Shown piece by piece: positions 22,701 to 32,342 of a stretch of DNA of 64,000 nt. The stretch is from Pyrus communis. Lineage: Eukaryota > Streptophyta > Magnoliopsida > Rosales > Rosaceae. Positions within the stretch are counted from its first letter, which is position 1; every line of letters starts with the position of its first letter. Location: assembly GCF_963583255.1 (NCBI RefSeq), contig NC_084816.1, forward strand, positions 9,315,600 to 9,379,599. The letters are read 5' to 3'. The translations under genes were made by a program, and so were the position numbers. A model generated the notes under the pieces. It did not search any database. It had not been told where the DNA came from and saw only the letters and a list, made by a program, of their open reading frames with translations.

Positions 22701-23073
22701 GGAAATTTTTGTTTTTTTCTTCTCTTTTTTTCGAGTATACGATGAAGATGGATATTTTCTTCTTCTTCTTCTTCTTCTTCTTCTTCTTCTTCTTCTTCTT
22801 CTTCTTCTTCTTCTTCTTCTTCTTCTTCTTCTTCTTCTTCTTCTTCTTCTTCTTCTTCTTCTTCTTCTTCTTCTTCTTCTTCTTCTTCTTCTTCTTCTTC
22901 TTCTTCTTCTTCTTCTTCTTCTTCTTCTTCTTCTTCTTCTTCTTCTATGACCTGAGACGAAAAATGTAGTACTTTATTAAAATTTCTTTTAATAAACTAG
23001 GAAAACTGGGAGAATTAAGGAAATTTTTGTTTTTTTCTTCTCTTTTTTTCGAGTATACGATGAAGATGGATAT
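22628..23073 (+). repeat. tandem duplication including (TTC)63
   Basis: The ~129-bp segment 22628-22756 (TATGACCTGAGACG ... AAGATGGATATTTT) is repeated at 22946-23074, apparently identically. Between the copies lies a second uninterrupted TTC array, 22757-22945, of 63 triplets. The repeat-plus-flank module was therefore duplicated, and the two arrays now differ in length. Confidence 0.92.
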
Positions 23074-23100
23074 TTTAAAGATACATGTAACATAAATGTA

Positions 23101-26100
23101 TTAAAAAATGAGGCCTCTTTCAAAGTGAGAGGCCCAAGGCATAGGCCTTACTCGTTTTGCCTCTGGGACACCTCTCATGATGACATGATCAAATTTGAAT
23201 CTCTCATAATCTTCCGCATACAATGGGCATATCCCACAGTTTTCCACCTTCATGTCGGAAGTGGGTTCGCCGGAATTCTGATCCACCAGGAAGAATTCAA
23301 CAGAGGCTTCATTGGCAAGGTTGCAAAAGTCGGGGGAGCATTTTTTTGCTACCTCTTCACTTTCAAAGGCCTCATTCCACAGGTACACGTGATGTTGGTC
23401 GTAACAGTAGTCATTCAATTTCCAACCGTCTTCTCCGGTACGGAAGTCACTAGTGAGCATTTCATGGCTTTCACCCATGAATTTGGCATTGAAACTAGCT
23501 CTTATTACCATCCATTTCAGCTGGCAGTTCAACTCGCAAGAAACAACAACAGCAAGCGCGAAACCCAATAATCCTGTTCGAAACCAATCTTGACGAAGCT
23601 CGATGTTTACAGAAGATTCCTCACTTTGATAGCTGAACCAATTTGGAATTTCTTTTCCCGGACATACAATGCTAAACCAAGGCAAATAACTGTAATACTC
23701 CTGTAACATTAATGGGAATTATATTTATTTAAATTTGTGAGAAACTAGGAGCTGCTCCAACCTTAATTTGGTCAGAGCACAAAATCATATCTATTCAATT
23801 CAACAACATGCGAGAAAGACAAAGGGAGACGTACATGGTCGTCGTCGTGTTCATCATCTTCTTCTTTTTCTCTTGACTTTGACGATGCAATTGCCACTTG
23901 CATAATTCTAAGCTGTGCATAATCCATCATGTTGCTCCTTGCATTATGATCCAAATTTCGGCAATTAGAAAAATCAAGTTCTTGATCAGAATATTTATAG
24001 TTATCCCAACCTTGTGTGTAGTGTGTGGTCCTTGAACTTGACACCGTCTTCAGTGATGTGCAGCCATGTGCTCGAAGTGAACATTCTACTGGGAGCTCTG
24101 GTAAAGCTTGAAGCCACTTGCAGCCAATTAAGAAGAGTATATGCAATCGAGAAGCTTGTTTAATTCTCGCAGGTAAGCTCCTAATCATGCTTCTACTCAA
24201 ATCTAAAGATTGCAAGGAGGTTGTGCAAACTAGGCCATCGGGGATTCCTAAAAGACCGCTGCGACTGAGATTTAGAAATTCCAAAGAGGGCAAACCGACA
24301 GAGTTGGAAGGCAATTTTTTTAGTTTCCGACAGGCATAAAAGCTGAGATTTTTAAGATTGGTCAACTTGTAGATACTTCTTGAGACAACCTTAAGGTTCT
24401 TGCACATGCCAAGATCTAATGAGTGAAGCCCAATTAGATTTCCAATAGATGAAGGAAGCTTTTCGACCGCTGTCGTTTCCAAATTAAGAGATTGCAGATG
24501 TTCCATTGGCTCCAAGATTTGAGGGAATCTGTAAAACATCGAGCACCATTTGAGATCAAGACTCACAAGAGATTTCAACTCACAAATGCTCTTTGGGATA
24601 CTTAAAAGCTTTCTGCAGCCTCTTAAGTCAATTCTTTCGAGCACAGGGAGAAACTTGATTGATGAGTGTAGCTCTTGAACAGCTGTTTTATTTAAAATTG
24701 GAGACTCCAAATGTTTTATTGGGACCACAATCTCTGGGAAGGATTCAAGTTTAGAGCACCAAGACAGATTAAGGAACTTGAGAGATTTCAACTTGCAAAT
24801 ATTGGTAAGACTGATAAGACTCGTGCAACTTCCAAGATCAAGATAAGTAAGCTTGTCAAGATGTTGAAAATACGAAGGAATTTCAACCAAACTTTTACAG
24901 CCATGAAGATTTATGTGCCCAATTTTTTTGCTCCGAGAGAGATTTGGAACTTCAGTTAGATCGCTAGAGTACTGCAGATTGATCACCTTTAAGTTCACAA
25001 GTCTCTGTAACAAAATTAAAGATAACTAATAAGTGTGACTTTCTACAATGCAATTTATACAAGAACTAAAATAAACATATATACCTGGTCCTCTTTCCAA
25101 AGATGTTTAACTCGGCTATTGGGCATATGAAGCTCAACTAGATTTTCAGGAGAAAATTTTGACGGCAAAGATTTCAAAGGATATCGATCCCAATGAAGAT
25201 AACGAAGAGAATTGGGAAGACTGATGGGACAACTTGTGCAACGTCCAAGATCAAGATAAGTAAGCTTGTCAAGATGTTGAAAATATGAAGGAATTTCAAC
25301 CAAACTTTTACAGCCATGAAGATTTATGTGCCCAATTTTTGGACTCCCAGAGAGATTTGGAACTTCAGTTAGATATCTAGAGTACTGCAGATTGATCACT
25401 TCTAAGTTCACAAGTCTCTATAACAAAATTAAAGATAACTAATAAGCGTGACTTTCTACAATGCAATTTATACAATAACTAAAATAAACGTAGATACCTT
25501 GTTTTCTTTCCAAAGCTGGTTAACTCGGCTATAGGGCATATGGAGCTCAACTAGATTTTCAGGAGAAAAATTTGACGGTAAAGATTCCCAAGGATATTTG
25601 TACCAGTAAAGATAACGAAGAGAATTGGGAAGATCTAGAGAAGTGGTTAATGTGCTGTAGTTTCCAAACGGTTCAGAATAAACAATTAGCATTTCTAGGT
25701 TAAACGTCACTTTGAAGTCTGCACGTTTCAATGGTTGCTTTTCAGTCTGCCAACATTTAATCAATATGGCTTGAACATGTCGAGTTCCCTGACAGTAAGA
25801 GCAAAGTTCAAATGCGAATATATATACAATAAATTTCAATCACATTAAACTTTCAGGAATCTGATTTTTATTTTTATTTTTTATGAATGAGTTCTTTGGT
25901 GTTTTATCATCTAAAGTTTGCTATACAATTTTAGTAGAAAAATAAAAGAAACAAATTGAATGCATTTGGCTCTTACCCTGTTACTTTCTAGTACACGATA
26001 GACATCCTCATCGTTGAACAACCTATTACGTTTACGGGGATCTTCAATACATTGTTCGTGAACAATTGTGCATCCCATTTCTTGAATCAAATCATGCATC

Positions 26101-27876
26101 TCTACCTGTGCTGAATGAATTGATATGAGAGAAGCATCAACGAGAGCTCTAATTCCAACCGCCGTGCCATAGAATCCACGAATGTCTAACATTTTTTTTA
26201 CATCCTCTATATGCCTCCCTTGATGAAAACAAGCTATATCTAAAAATATCTCCTTCTCAATTAATCCCAATTGGTCATAACTTAGTCTCAACACTCTCTG
26301 GATATTTTTATTGGGAAATTGTTTCAACTTGTTCAATTCATCTTCCCATTCTTCTTTGCTCTTGCAATTTAGGAACAAGGACCCCAGAGTTATAACAGCT
26401 AATGGAATGCCTCCAGCATAATCCACCACCTTTTCTGGCAACTCCTTATAATCTATTGTAGGAGTATTGTTATTCTTGAAAGCACGTGAACAAAAGAGTT
26501 GGAGAGCATCATGCGGTTTTAATCCCTCAACCTCGTAGATCTTATCCTCTTCAACAGTTTGCCCAAATGTGCTCCTATCTCTACTTGTGATAATTATTCT
26601 GCTTCCAGTGCCATACTGAAGACGATTACCAACTAAACGTTCCATTTGTATTGAATCACTCACATCATCAAGAACAATGAGGACCTTTGTACGCATGAGC
26701 CTTTCTTGAACAAAAGTTGATCCTATGGACAGACCTTCTTCCTTTAATATCTCTTTAAGAAGGGTTTTTTCCAAGTGATTTAGTCCATTTGGTTGTTCTG
26801 AGTTCTCCCTGACATTTCTAAGAAAACAACAGGCTTCGAATTTAGAAGAGAGTTTGTGAAATACAGTTTCAGCAAGGGTGGTCTTGCCAATACCACCCAT
26901 GCCCCAAATACCTACAGTGGTGCAAGTGTCCTGTGAATGAATGCCTAATAGCGATTCAATTTGCTCGATGCGGTTTCTAATTCCAACCAGACCTTTCAAA
27001 TTGCATGATGATTCACATTTCAATCTGGTCCAAATGTGATCAACGACTTTCTTAATTAGATCTGCCTCCGCCTCCATCCTAGCATATTTAAGTATGATTA
27101 TGTACGAAATCAAAAATTAGTCTTAAATATGCCTTACCAAATCTTAGCACAAATCAAATTGTCACAAGTTAAACAAAATTATTATTCTATACAAGTTAAA
27201 GAATTAGTTACCTTGATTTTACTGAATAATCAAACCCAGACAGATTGGCTGCAGTGGTCAAAGCATCCCTCCACTTCTGCACCTTGTCGATACTGTCGTT
27301 GAAACGTTTTTCAAGTTGACCAAATGCACGCGCATAACTCCCTCGCTGTTGTCGTACATCAGATGGATTGATGTCATAGAATATGGGTATAACTATCTGG
27401 CCAGATTCTTCCTTGCATTTGAGTATATGCACAAGTTCTTCCAAACACCACGTGGAAGAAGCATAGTTTTGTGAGAAAATGATCACCGAAAGAGTGGATT
27501 TCTCGATTGCCTCTAGAAGGGCAGGTGCGATTTCTTTTCCTCTCTTGATCTTGAAATCTATGAAGGTTTCAATTTTCTTCTCAACTAAGGCAGCATGAAA
27601 ATGGCTGGTAATATTTAAGCGGGTGTCCTCACCTCTGAAACTGATAAACACATCATACTTTCCCCGAAGAGGGGGGTTATCAGCACCATTATCATCGGCA
27701 GCAGCAGCACCAACATCATCGGCAGCAGCAGCAGAAGATGGAGAAGAAAACTTAAACAGTCTGAAGCACATGTGCAAGAGAGTCATGAAACACTCCATCG
27801 TTGTCGCCGTCTCTGTCTGTCTGTCTCTCTCTCTCTCTCTATCTGTCTCTCTCTCTGTCTCCGTGTCTCTCGCCAT
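23101..27876 (-). CDS. TIR-NBS-LRR (TNL) disease-resistance protein, six exons
   Basis: Intracellular immune receptor. Exons inferred from reading frame and GT/AG sites: 27876-27212, 27078-25977, 25788-25498, 25417-25085, 25004-23835, 23700-23101; all phases join and total 1387 codons with the stop. Exon 1 gives a charged RE/TD-repeat leader and then the TIR domain (KYDVFISFRGEDTR, SSTWCLEELVHIL with the conserved Glu, IFYDINPSDVRQQRG). Exon 2 is the NB-ARC: P-loop GMGGIGKTTL, kinase-2 VLIVLDDV, RNBS-B GSRIIITSRD, GGIPLAV and MHD (VEMHDLIQEMG), all intact. Exons 3-5 hold LRRs (LPNSLRYLYW, LVELHMP, then LDLG/LNLS repeats). Exon 6 is the post-LRR C-JID type domain (VCPGKEIPNWFSYQSEESS). ATG 27876 is the first in frame; ATGs near 27798 are alternatives. 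Exon 25417-25085 looks chimeric (see findings). Confidence 0.92.
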
Positions 27877-27957
27877 TTCTCTCTCTCTCTGCACTAAGCA
27901 TATAGACAGAGGTAGAAATTGGGGAGAAAGCAAAGGGAGGAGAGAGCAATTACACTA

Positions 27958-28150
27958 GTTGACTTGACTTGCACCTTCCGCGAAAATCATTTTTCAGTTC
28001 AGCAATTACACTAGTTGACTAGACTTGAAATCTCCAAGAAAATGATCCAACTCAAGCACCTTCCAAGAATATCATTTTTCAGTTCAGCAATTACACTAGT
28101 TGACTTGACTTGAAATCTCCAAGAAAATCATCCAACTCAAGCACCTTCCG
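27958..28150 (-). repeat. ~85-bp minisatellite in the TNL upstream region
   Basis: About two and a half copies of the same unit found at 10333-10680 (reverse orientation), for example AAATCTCCAAGAAAATCATC followed by CAACTCAAGCACCTTCC. It sits just upstream of the TNL leader, so copy-number change would alter promoter spacing. Confidence 0.8.
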
Positions 28151-28654
28151 CGAACAAATATTCAAAGTGTTCACACAAATGAAGAAAGGCAAATTAAGAC
28201 ATAATCATGAGTTCATACATTTCATAAAGACAAATTTGTTATATAAGCGGATGACCCAAATAAAAAATATGCAACATCCAACGTGTCTTGCTAGTCAACA
28301 GACGTTGAAGATGCGCTGCCTACTTTTCACATCTCTTGGCTTTAACATAGAAGACATAGGTTTCTTATACAAAGGTCCATCAGCTCACAAATATGTAGAG
28401 AATATATAGAGGAGAAAAAATACAATCTCTTGCTTCCATTGCTTTGTAATTTCAGTTTGATAATGACATAACTACTGCTATTGTTCTGAGAATGTAAGCA
28501 CATTTGTCGAACTTCGTAAATATTATGTCTTATTTATTTATACCTGTAACATAAATGGTACACCACATGTTATTACATAAGTAGTGAAATTTTTTGTTTT
28601 TTATGTTATTAATGTTTTAACATAAAAATCTCACTACTTGTATGAAAACATAAA

Positions 28655-28790
28655 AATTAGCCATTGGATGTTCACCTTTGCCACCGTGAATAAGATCAAT
28701 GAATTGATCAAAGTTTGCATCATCTATGAAATCAAGTAACTCAGAGTTGTTGATGTTATGACATGCTAGATGGTTTCCAAGCGCATCCAT
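28655..28790 (-). pseudogene. FIT bHLH 5' coding fragment, left palindrome arm
   Basis: From the ATG at 28790 the frame reads MDALGNHLACHNINNSELLD, then FIDDANFDQFIDLIHGG and EHPMANF. This matches the N-terminus of the FIT gene at 40879 (MDSLGNQHQGGHNINDFELQ, FIDDANFDQFIDIIRGD, DPAANF). Homology stops at the ANF codons, well before the bHLH domain, and then passes into TNL upstream sequence. A 36-nt stretch (28695-28730) is identical to the complement of 40942-40977. It cannot encode a DNA-binding protein. Confidence 0.9.
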
Positions 28791-28925
28791 TTCGTATTCT
28801 TTGTTTGATGGTGAGGTGCAGCTGCTAATTGTGTGACATAAAGTATATACTTGTATATACAGAATTCGTAGATGCGAGTTCCTGTTTATGTTAAGTGTGA
28901 AAGGAATCAGATGGGGGGTTTTTTA
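28791..28925 (-). promoter_or_regulatory. duplicated FIT-like promoter, pointing toward the TNL gene
   Basis: Read on the minus strand, ATCTACGAATTCTGTATATA, AAGTATATACTTTATG and CCATCAAACAAAGAATACGA precede the ATG at 28790. The real FIT promoter shows TTCTACGAATTCTATATCTA, TAAGTATATTTTAAG and CCAAACAAAGAAAAGCA at the same spacing. The TATA-like core is kept. Direction is the same as the TNL gene, whose ATG is about 0.9 kb downstream. Activity is unknown. Confidence 0.6.
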
Positions 28926-29427
28926 TGACGTTTGAAACTGTAGCTCTTAGTATATAAGTACAAAATACTATTGGTCGTATATGTGTGGACTAAATGATGT
29001 AATTTACATAAAATAACCACCAAATAGGCATCAAAGTTTCGTTCACACTGAACGTTACTATAATAAAATCAATACTAAAACCCTGGACTATTCTTCTCTT
29101 GATTAAACTACAGTAGTTGAATTGACAATGAACTAAGATAAACCTCTATTATTTGGATTAGGCCACAAAAATCATGCTTATGTCAAATGTTTTTAAAAAT
29201 CATGTTCTCCTTTCGAATTTTAAAGTTCCAAAAGCTATTATTATTATTGTTGTTGTTGTTTAATTTTTAGTAGATCGATAAATTTTTGAAATCATACATT
29301 CCTGACAATTTTTTTTTTTGACAAATAATAGCGTTAATGGGTTAAATTGTTAGTTTTTAAAGGGAGAGGATCAAAGGGGATCAAACCTGCACTAGAATGC
29401 ATTAGCATGATTGCTTTTTGCCACTAC

Positions 29428-29864
29428 TGTAACATCCCACATCGCCCAGGGGAGTGAATCCTCTATGCCTTATATGTATATTCTCATCTCTACCTAGCAT
29501 GAGGTCTTTGGATCCTCTATGCCTTATATGTATATTCACATCTCTACCTAGCACGAGGCCTTTTGGGAGCTCACTGGCTCCCATGATGGGTGACCCACTA
29601 GGAAGTTACAATTCACCCCTAGCACGATATTGTCCGCTTTGGGCCCTGACTACACCCTCACGGTTTTGTTTCTGGGAACTCACACGAGAACTTCCCAGTG
29701 GTTCACCCATCATGGAAGTGCTCTCGCGCTCTACTTGCTTAACTTTGAAGTTCCTACTGAACCCGAAGCCAGTGAGCTCCCAAAAGGCATCGTGCTAGGT
29801 AGAGATGGAAATATACATATAAGGCATAGAGGATCCACTCCCCTGGGCGATGTGGGATGTTACA
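29428..29864. mobile_element. rearranged Cassandra LTRs at the palindrome centre
   Basis: A plus-oriented LTR piece starts TGTAACATCCCACATCGCCC at 29428 and is internally deleted (it loses the GAAGTTAAGCGAG part). It also carries an internal ~64-bp duplication around CCTCTATGCCTTATATGTAT. It meets a minus-oriented LTR ending GGGATGTTACA at 29864. The flanks are inverted (GCCACTAC / GTAATGGC), not a direct duplication, so the palindrome junction passes through the element. Confidence 0.85.
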
Positions 29865-30805
29865 GTAATGGCAAAAAGCAATCATGCTAATGCACTCTGC
29901 TGCAGGTTTGATCCCCTTTGATCCTCTCCCTCTAAAAACTAACAATTTAACCCATTAACGCTATTATTTGTCAAAAAAAAATTGTCAGGAATGTATGATT
30001 TCAAAAATTTATTGATCTACTAAAAATTAAACAATAATAATAATAATAATAGCTTTTGGAACTTTAAAATTCGAAAGGAGAACATGATTTTTAAAAACAT
30101 TTGACATAAGCATGATTTTTGTGACCTAATCCAAATAATAGAGGTTTATCTTAGTTCGTTGTCAATTCAACTACTGTAGTTTAATCAAGAGAAGAATAGT
30201 CTAGGGTTTTAGTATTGATTTTATTATAGTAACGTTCAGTGTGAACGAAACTTTGATGCCTATTTGGTGGTTTATTTTATGTAAATTACATCATTAAGTC
30301 CACACATATACGACTAATAGTACTTTGTACTTATATACTAAGAGCTACAGTTTCAAACGTCATAAAAAACCCCCCATCTGATTCCTTTCACACTTAACAT
30401 AAACAGGAAACTCGCATCTACGAATTCTGTATATATAAGTATATACTTTATGTCACACAATTAGCAGCTGCACCTCACCATCAAACAAAGAATACGAAAT
30501 GGATGCGCTTGGAAACCATCTAGCATGTCATAACATCAACAACTCTGAGTTACTTGATTTCATAGATGATGCAAACTTTGATCAATTCGTTGATCTTATT
30601 CGCGGTGGCGAAGGTGAACAATAGCTAATTTTTATGTTTTCATACAAGTGGTGAGATTTTCATGTTAAAAAATTAATAACATAAAAAACAAAAATTTTCA
30701 CTACTTATATAATAACACGTGGTGTACCATTATGTTACAGGTACAAAGAAATAAGACATAATATTTACGAAATTCAACAAATGTGCTTACATTCTCAAAA
30801 CAATA
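29865..30805. repeat. right arm of the FIT-derived palindrome, inner part
   Basis: Inverted partner of 28465-29427. It is interrupted at 30805 by the CACTA element and resumes at 36393-36603. Confidence 0.93.
30499..30624 (+). pseudogene. FIT bHLH 5' coding fragment, right palindrome arm
   Basis: From ATG 30499 the frame reads MDALGNHLACHNINNSELLD, then FIDDANFDQFVDLIRGGEGE, Q and a TAG stop at 30622-30624. It corresponds to the first ~45 codons of FIT. It shares 30 uninterrupted nucleotides (30559-30588) with FIT 40942-40971. The stop arises from small differences from the left arm, which remains open here. A FIT-like TATA region (TATATATAAGTATATAC, about 30430) lies upstream. Confidence 0.9.
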
Positions 30806-31119
30806 CACTACAAGAAAAATGAGCTTTGGGTACAAAATAAAGGGCACAATTGAGAATTTTGTGTCAGTTTGACCACCAAAAAGCTTAAACAATTCCCATT
30901 CCATAGAGGGCACCATTTATTGTGCCCAATGTTAAAAAAAGTAGACACAAAACACTAATGGGCACGGAAATCGTGTCGAGTGGGGTCACATGACAACTTT
31001 TTTACTGAAAATGGGCACAAAAAATATTTTGTGTCTATAAAAATTATTTGTCAGAGGCACTATATGTTCTCTCTCGTTTGTCTTTACCTCCACTAGCACA
31101 CCAATAATTAAATTTATAA

Positions 31120-31300
31120 AATTGTGGTAAATAATTGTATGAAGCTGTTTATTACCGTGCAATATTTTAGCCTCAAAATAAGTTAGCAATAATGTTGTTC
31201 AAATTTGTTTTACCCGAAAGCTGAACCTCAGATCTCTCACTTACAAGTAAAGAAGAATACCATTACACCGTAGTACTAAGTGGCATGTTTTAGATTTACG
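31120..31300 (-). mobile_element. SINE-like fragment inside the CACTA element
   Basis: Read on the minus strand it contains TAGTACTACGGTGTAATGGT and GTAAGTGAGAGATCTGAGGT, matching the sequence at 39060-39245. GAGGTTC resembles a degraded Pol III B box. Probably a tRNA-derived SINE remnant. Confidence 0.45.
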
Positions 31301-31862
31301 AAGTATCATTTCCAGGTGCAATGAATGTTTGTTAGATTCGTATCTTTTTGAACTGCTTTTTAGATTGTTATCTTCTTGCAGGTTTGTTTTTCATACTTGG
31401 TGATATGGTTTTTGGTTTAAAGTCCTACCTGCAGTGACACATAACCAACAATTGTGCCCTTAGGGTTGGTCTCTGTGCAAAAGTTAGTTGGTCTTCAGAT
31501 AGACAAATGAGTTAATAATTGTAGATTCCTTTTTATGACACTAATGATGGAAATTGTGTCCACTAAATATTAATAAATAATAAATCACTCTACTTCTCAT
31601 TGGGTCTTCAAATAGAGAATATATTTTAATAATTATAAATTCCTCTTTTCTGACACAAATATTAGAAATTGTGTCTAGTAAATATTAATAAATAATAAAT
31701 ACTCTATAGCAAAAGAATATGTTGGCACAATTATGGATTTGTGCCTTTATTCTACTATAAAATGTCCACACAGTCCATTACTAATTTGTATATGGAAATT
31801 AAGAAGGTTGCTTCATACACTTGTGTTTCTTTTGAATTTGATCAAGTTCTACATCATTGAGA

Positions 31863-32342
31863 ATGGCGAACAGGCGACGTCGTGGAGTTAGAATTGGAAC
31901 TGAATCTCCAGCATCACATTCGTATATTGCTTCCAACATTACAACAGCAAATTCCACAACGAATCCTCCAGTTCAACGTCCACGACAACCTGTTAATGCC
32001 GGGCGCATACCTCGTTCTTTTGATAATCAGTACATTCTTACTACTTTTGTTGATGGTCGCCTTGGCTACGCATTACCCTTCAATAACGGATGCGTACACG
32101 CACCTCAAGGACGTGTATTGCCAGCATGGGCAAACCCAGGTAGGACAGAACAATATCCTGTCAATTTGGTTTCTGCTGAAACAACAACTGAACAGTCTAC
32201 CAGTTCTGTCGTTATTATTGAAGAACGACGCACTTATCAAGCACAAATTCGTCCTAGAGGTCTGTCTCTCCCACAGTTGAGCTCACGAAATATGCAGAAT
32301 GTTACCGTTGAGATTTTAAGCAGCGATGACGAGGACAATTAA
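31863..32342 (+). CDS. hypothetical protein carried by the CACTA element
   Basis: A 159-residue frame from ATG 31863 to TAA 32340. It starts with a very basic cluster (MANRRRRGVR), has a Ser/Thr/Asn-rich linker, a central part SFDNQYILTTFVDGRLGYAL and CVHAPQGRVLPAWANPGRTE, and an acidic tail ending LSSDDEDN. No family is recognised. It lies about 1.06 kb inside the left terminus, in the zone where CACTA elements often encode their accessory DNA-binding protein; the basic N-terminus fits but does not prove that. It could also be part of a captured host gene. The single-exon, stop-free length and balanced composition make a real coding history plausible. Confidence 0.45.
   Translation: MANRRRRGVRIGTESPASHSYIASNITTANSTTNPPVQRPRQPVNAGRIPRSFDNQYILTTFVDGRLGYALPFNNGCVHAPQGRVLPAWANPGRTEQYPVNLVSAETTTEQSTSSVVIIEERRTYQAQIRPRGLSLPQLSSRNMQNVTVEILSSDDEDN

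Larger units (their letters stand above)
28273..29427. repeat. left arm of the FIT-derived palindrome
   Basis: This ~1.15-kb arm is inverted relative to 29865-30805 plus 36393-36603. From the outside inward it contains TNL upstream sequence (28273-28650), a FIT 5' coding fragment (28655-28790, minus), a FIT-like promoter (28791-about 29050), and the ~350-bp dispersed repeat (29075-29427). By eye the arms differ by scattered substitutions and a few indels only. Confidence 0.93.

Noticed and set aside
22383..22969. Long plus-strand frames of poly-Phe, poly-Ser and poly-Leu
   Set aside because: They are the three reading frames of the TTC arrays, with no other sequence content; not genes.
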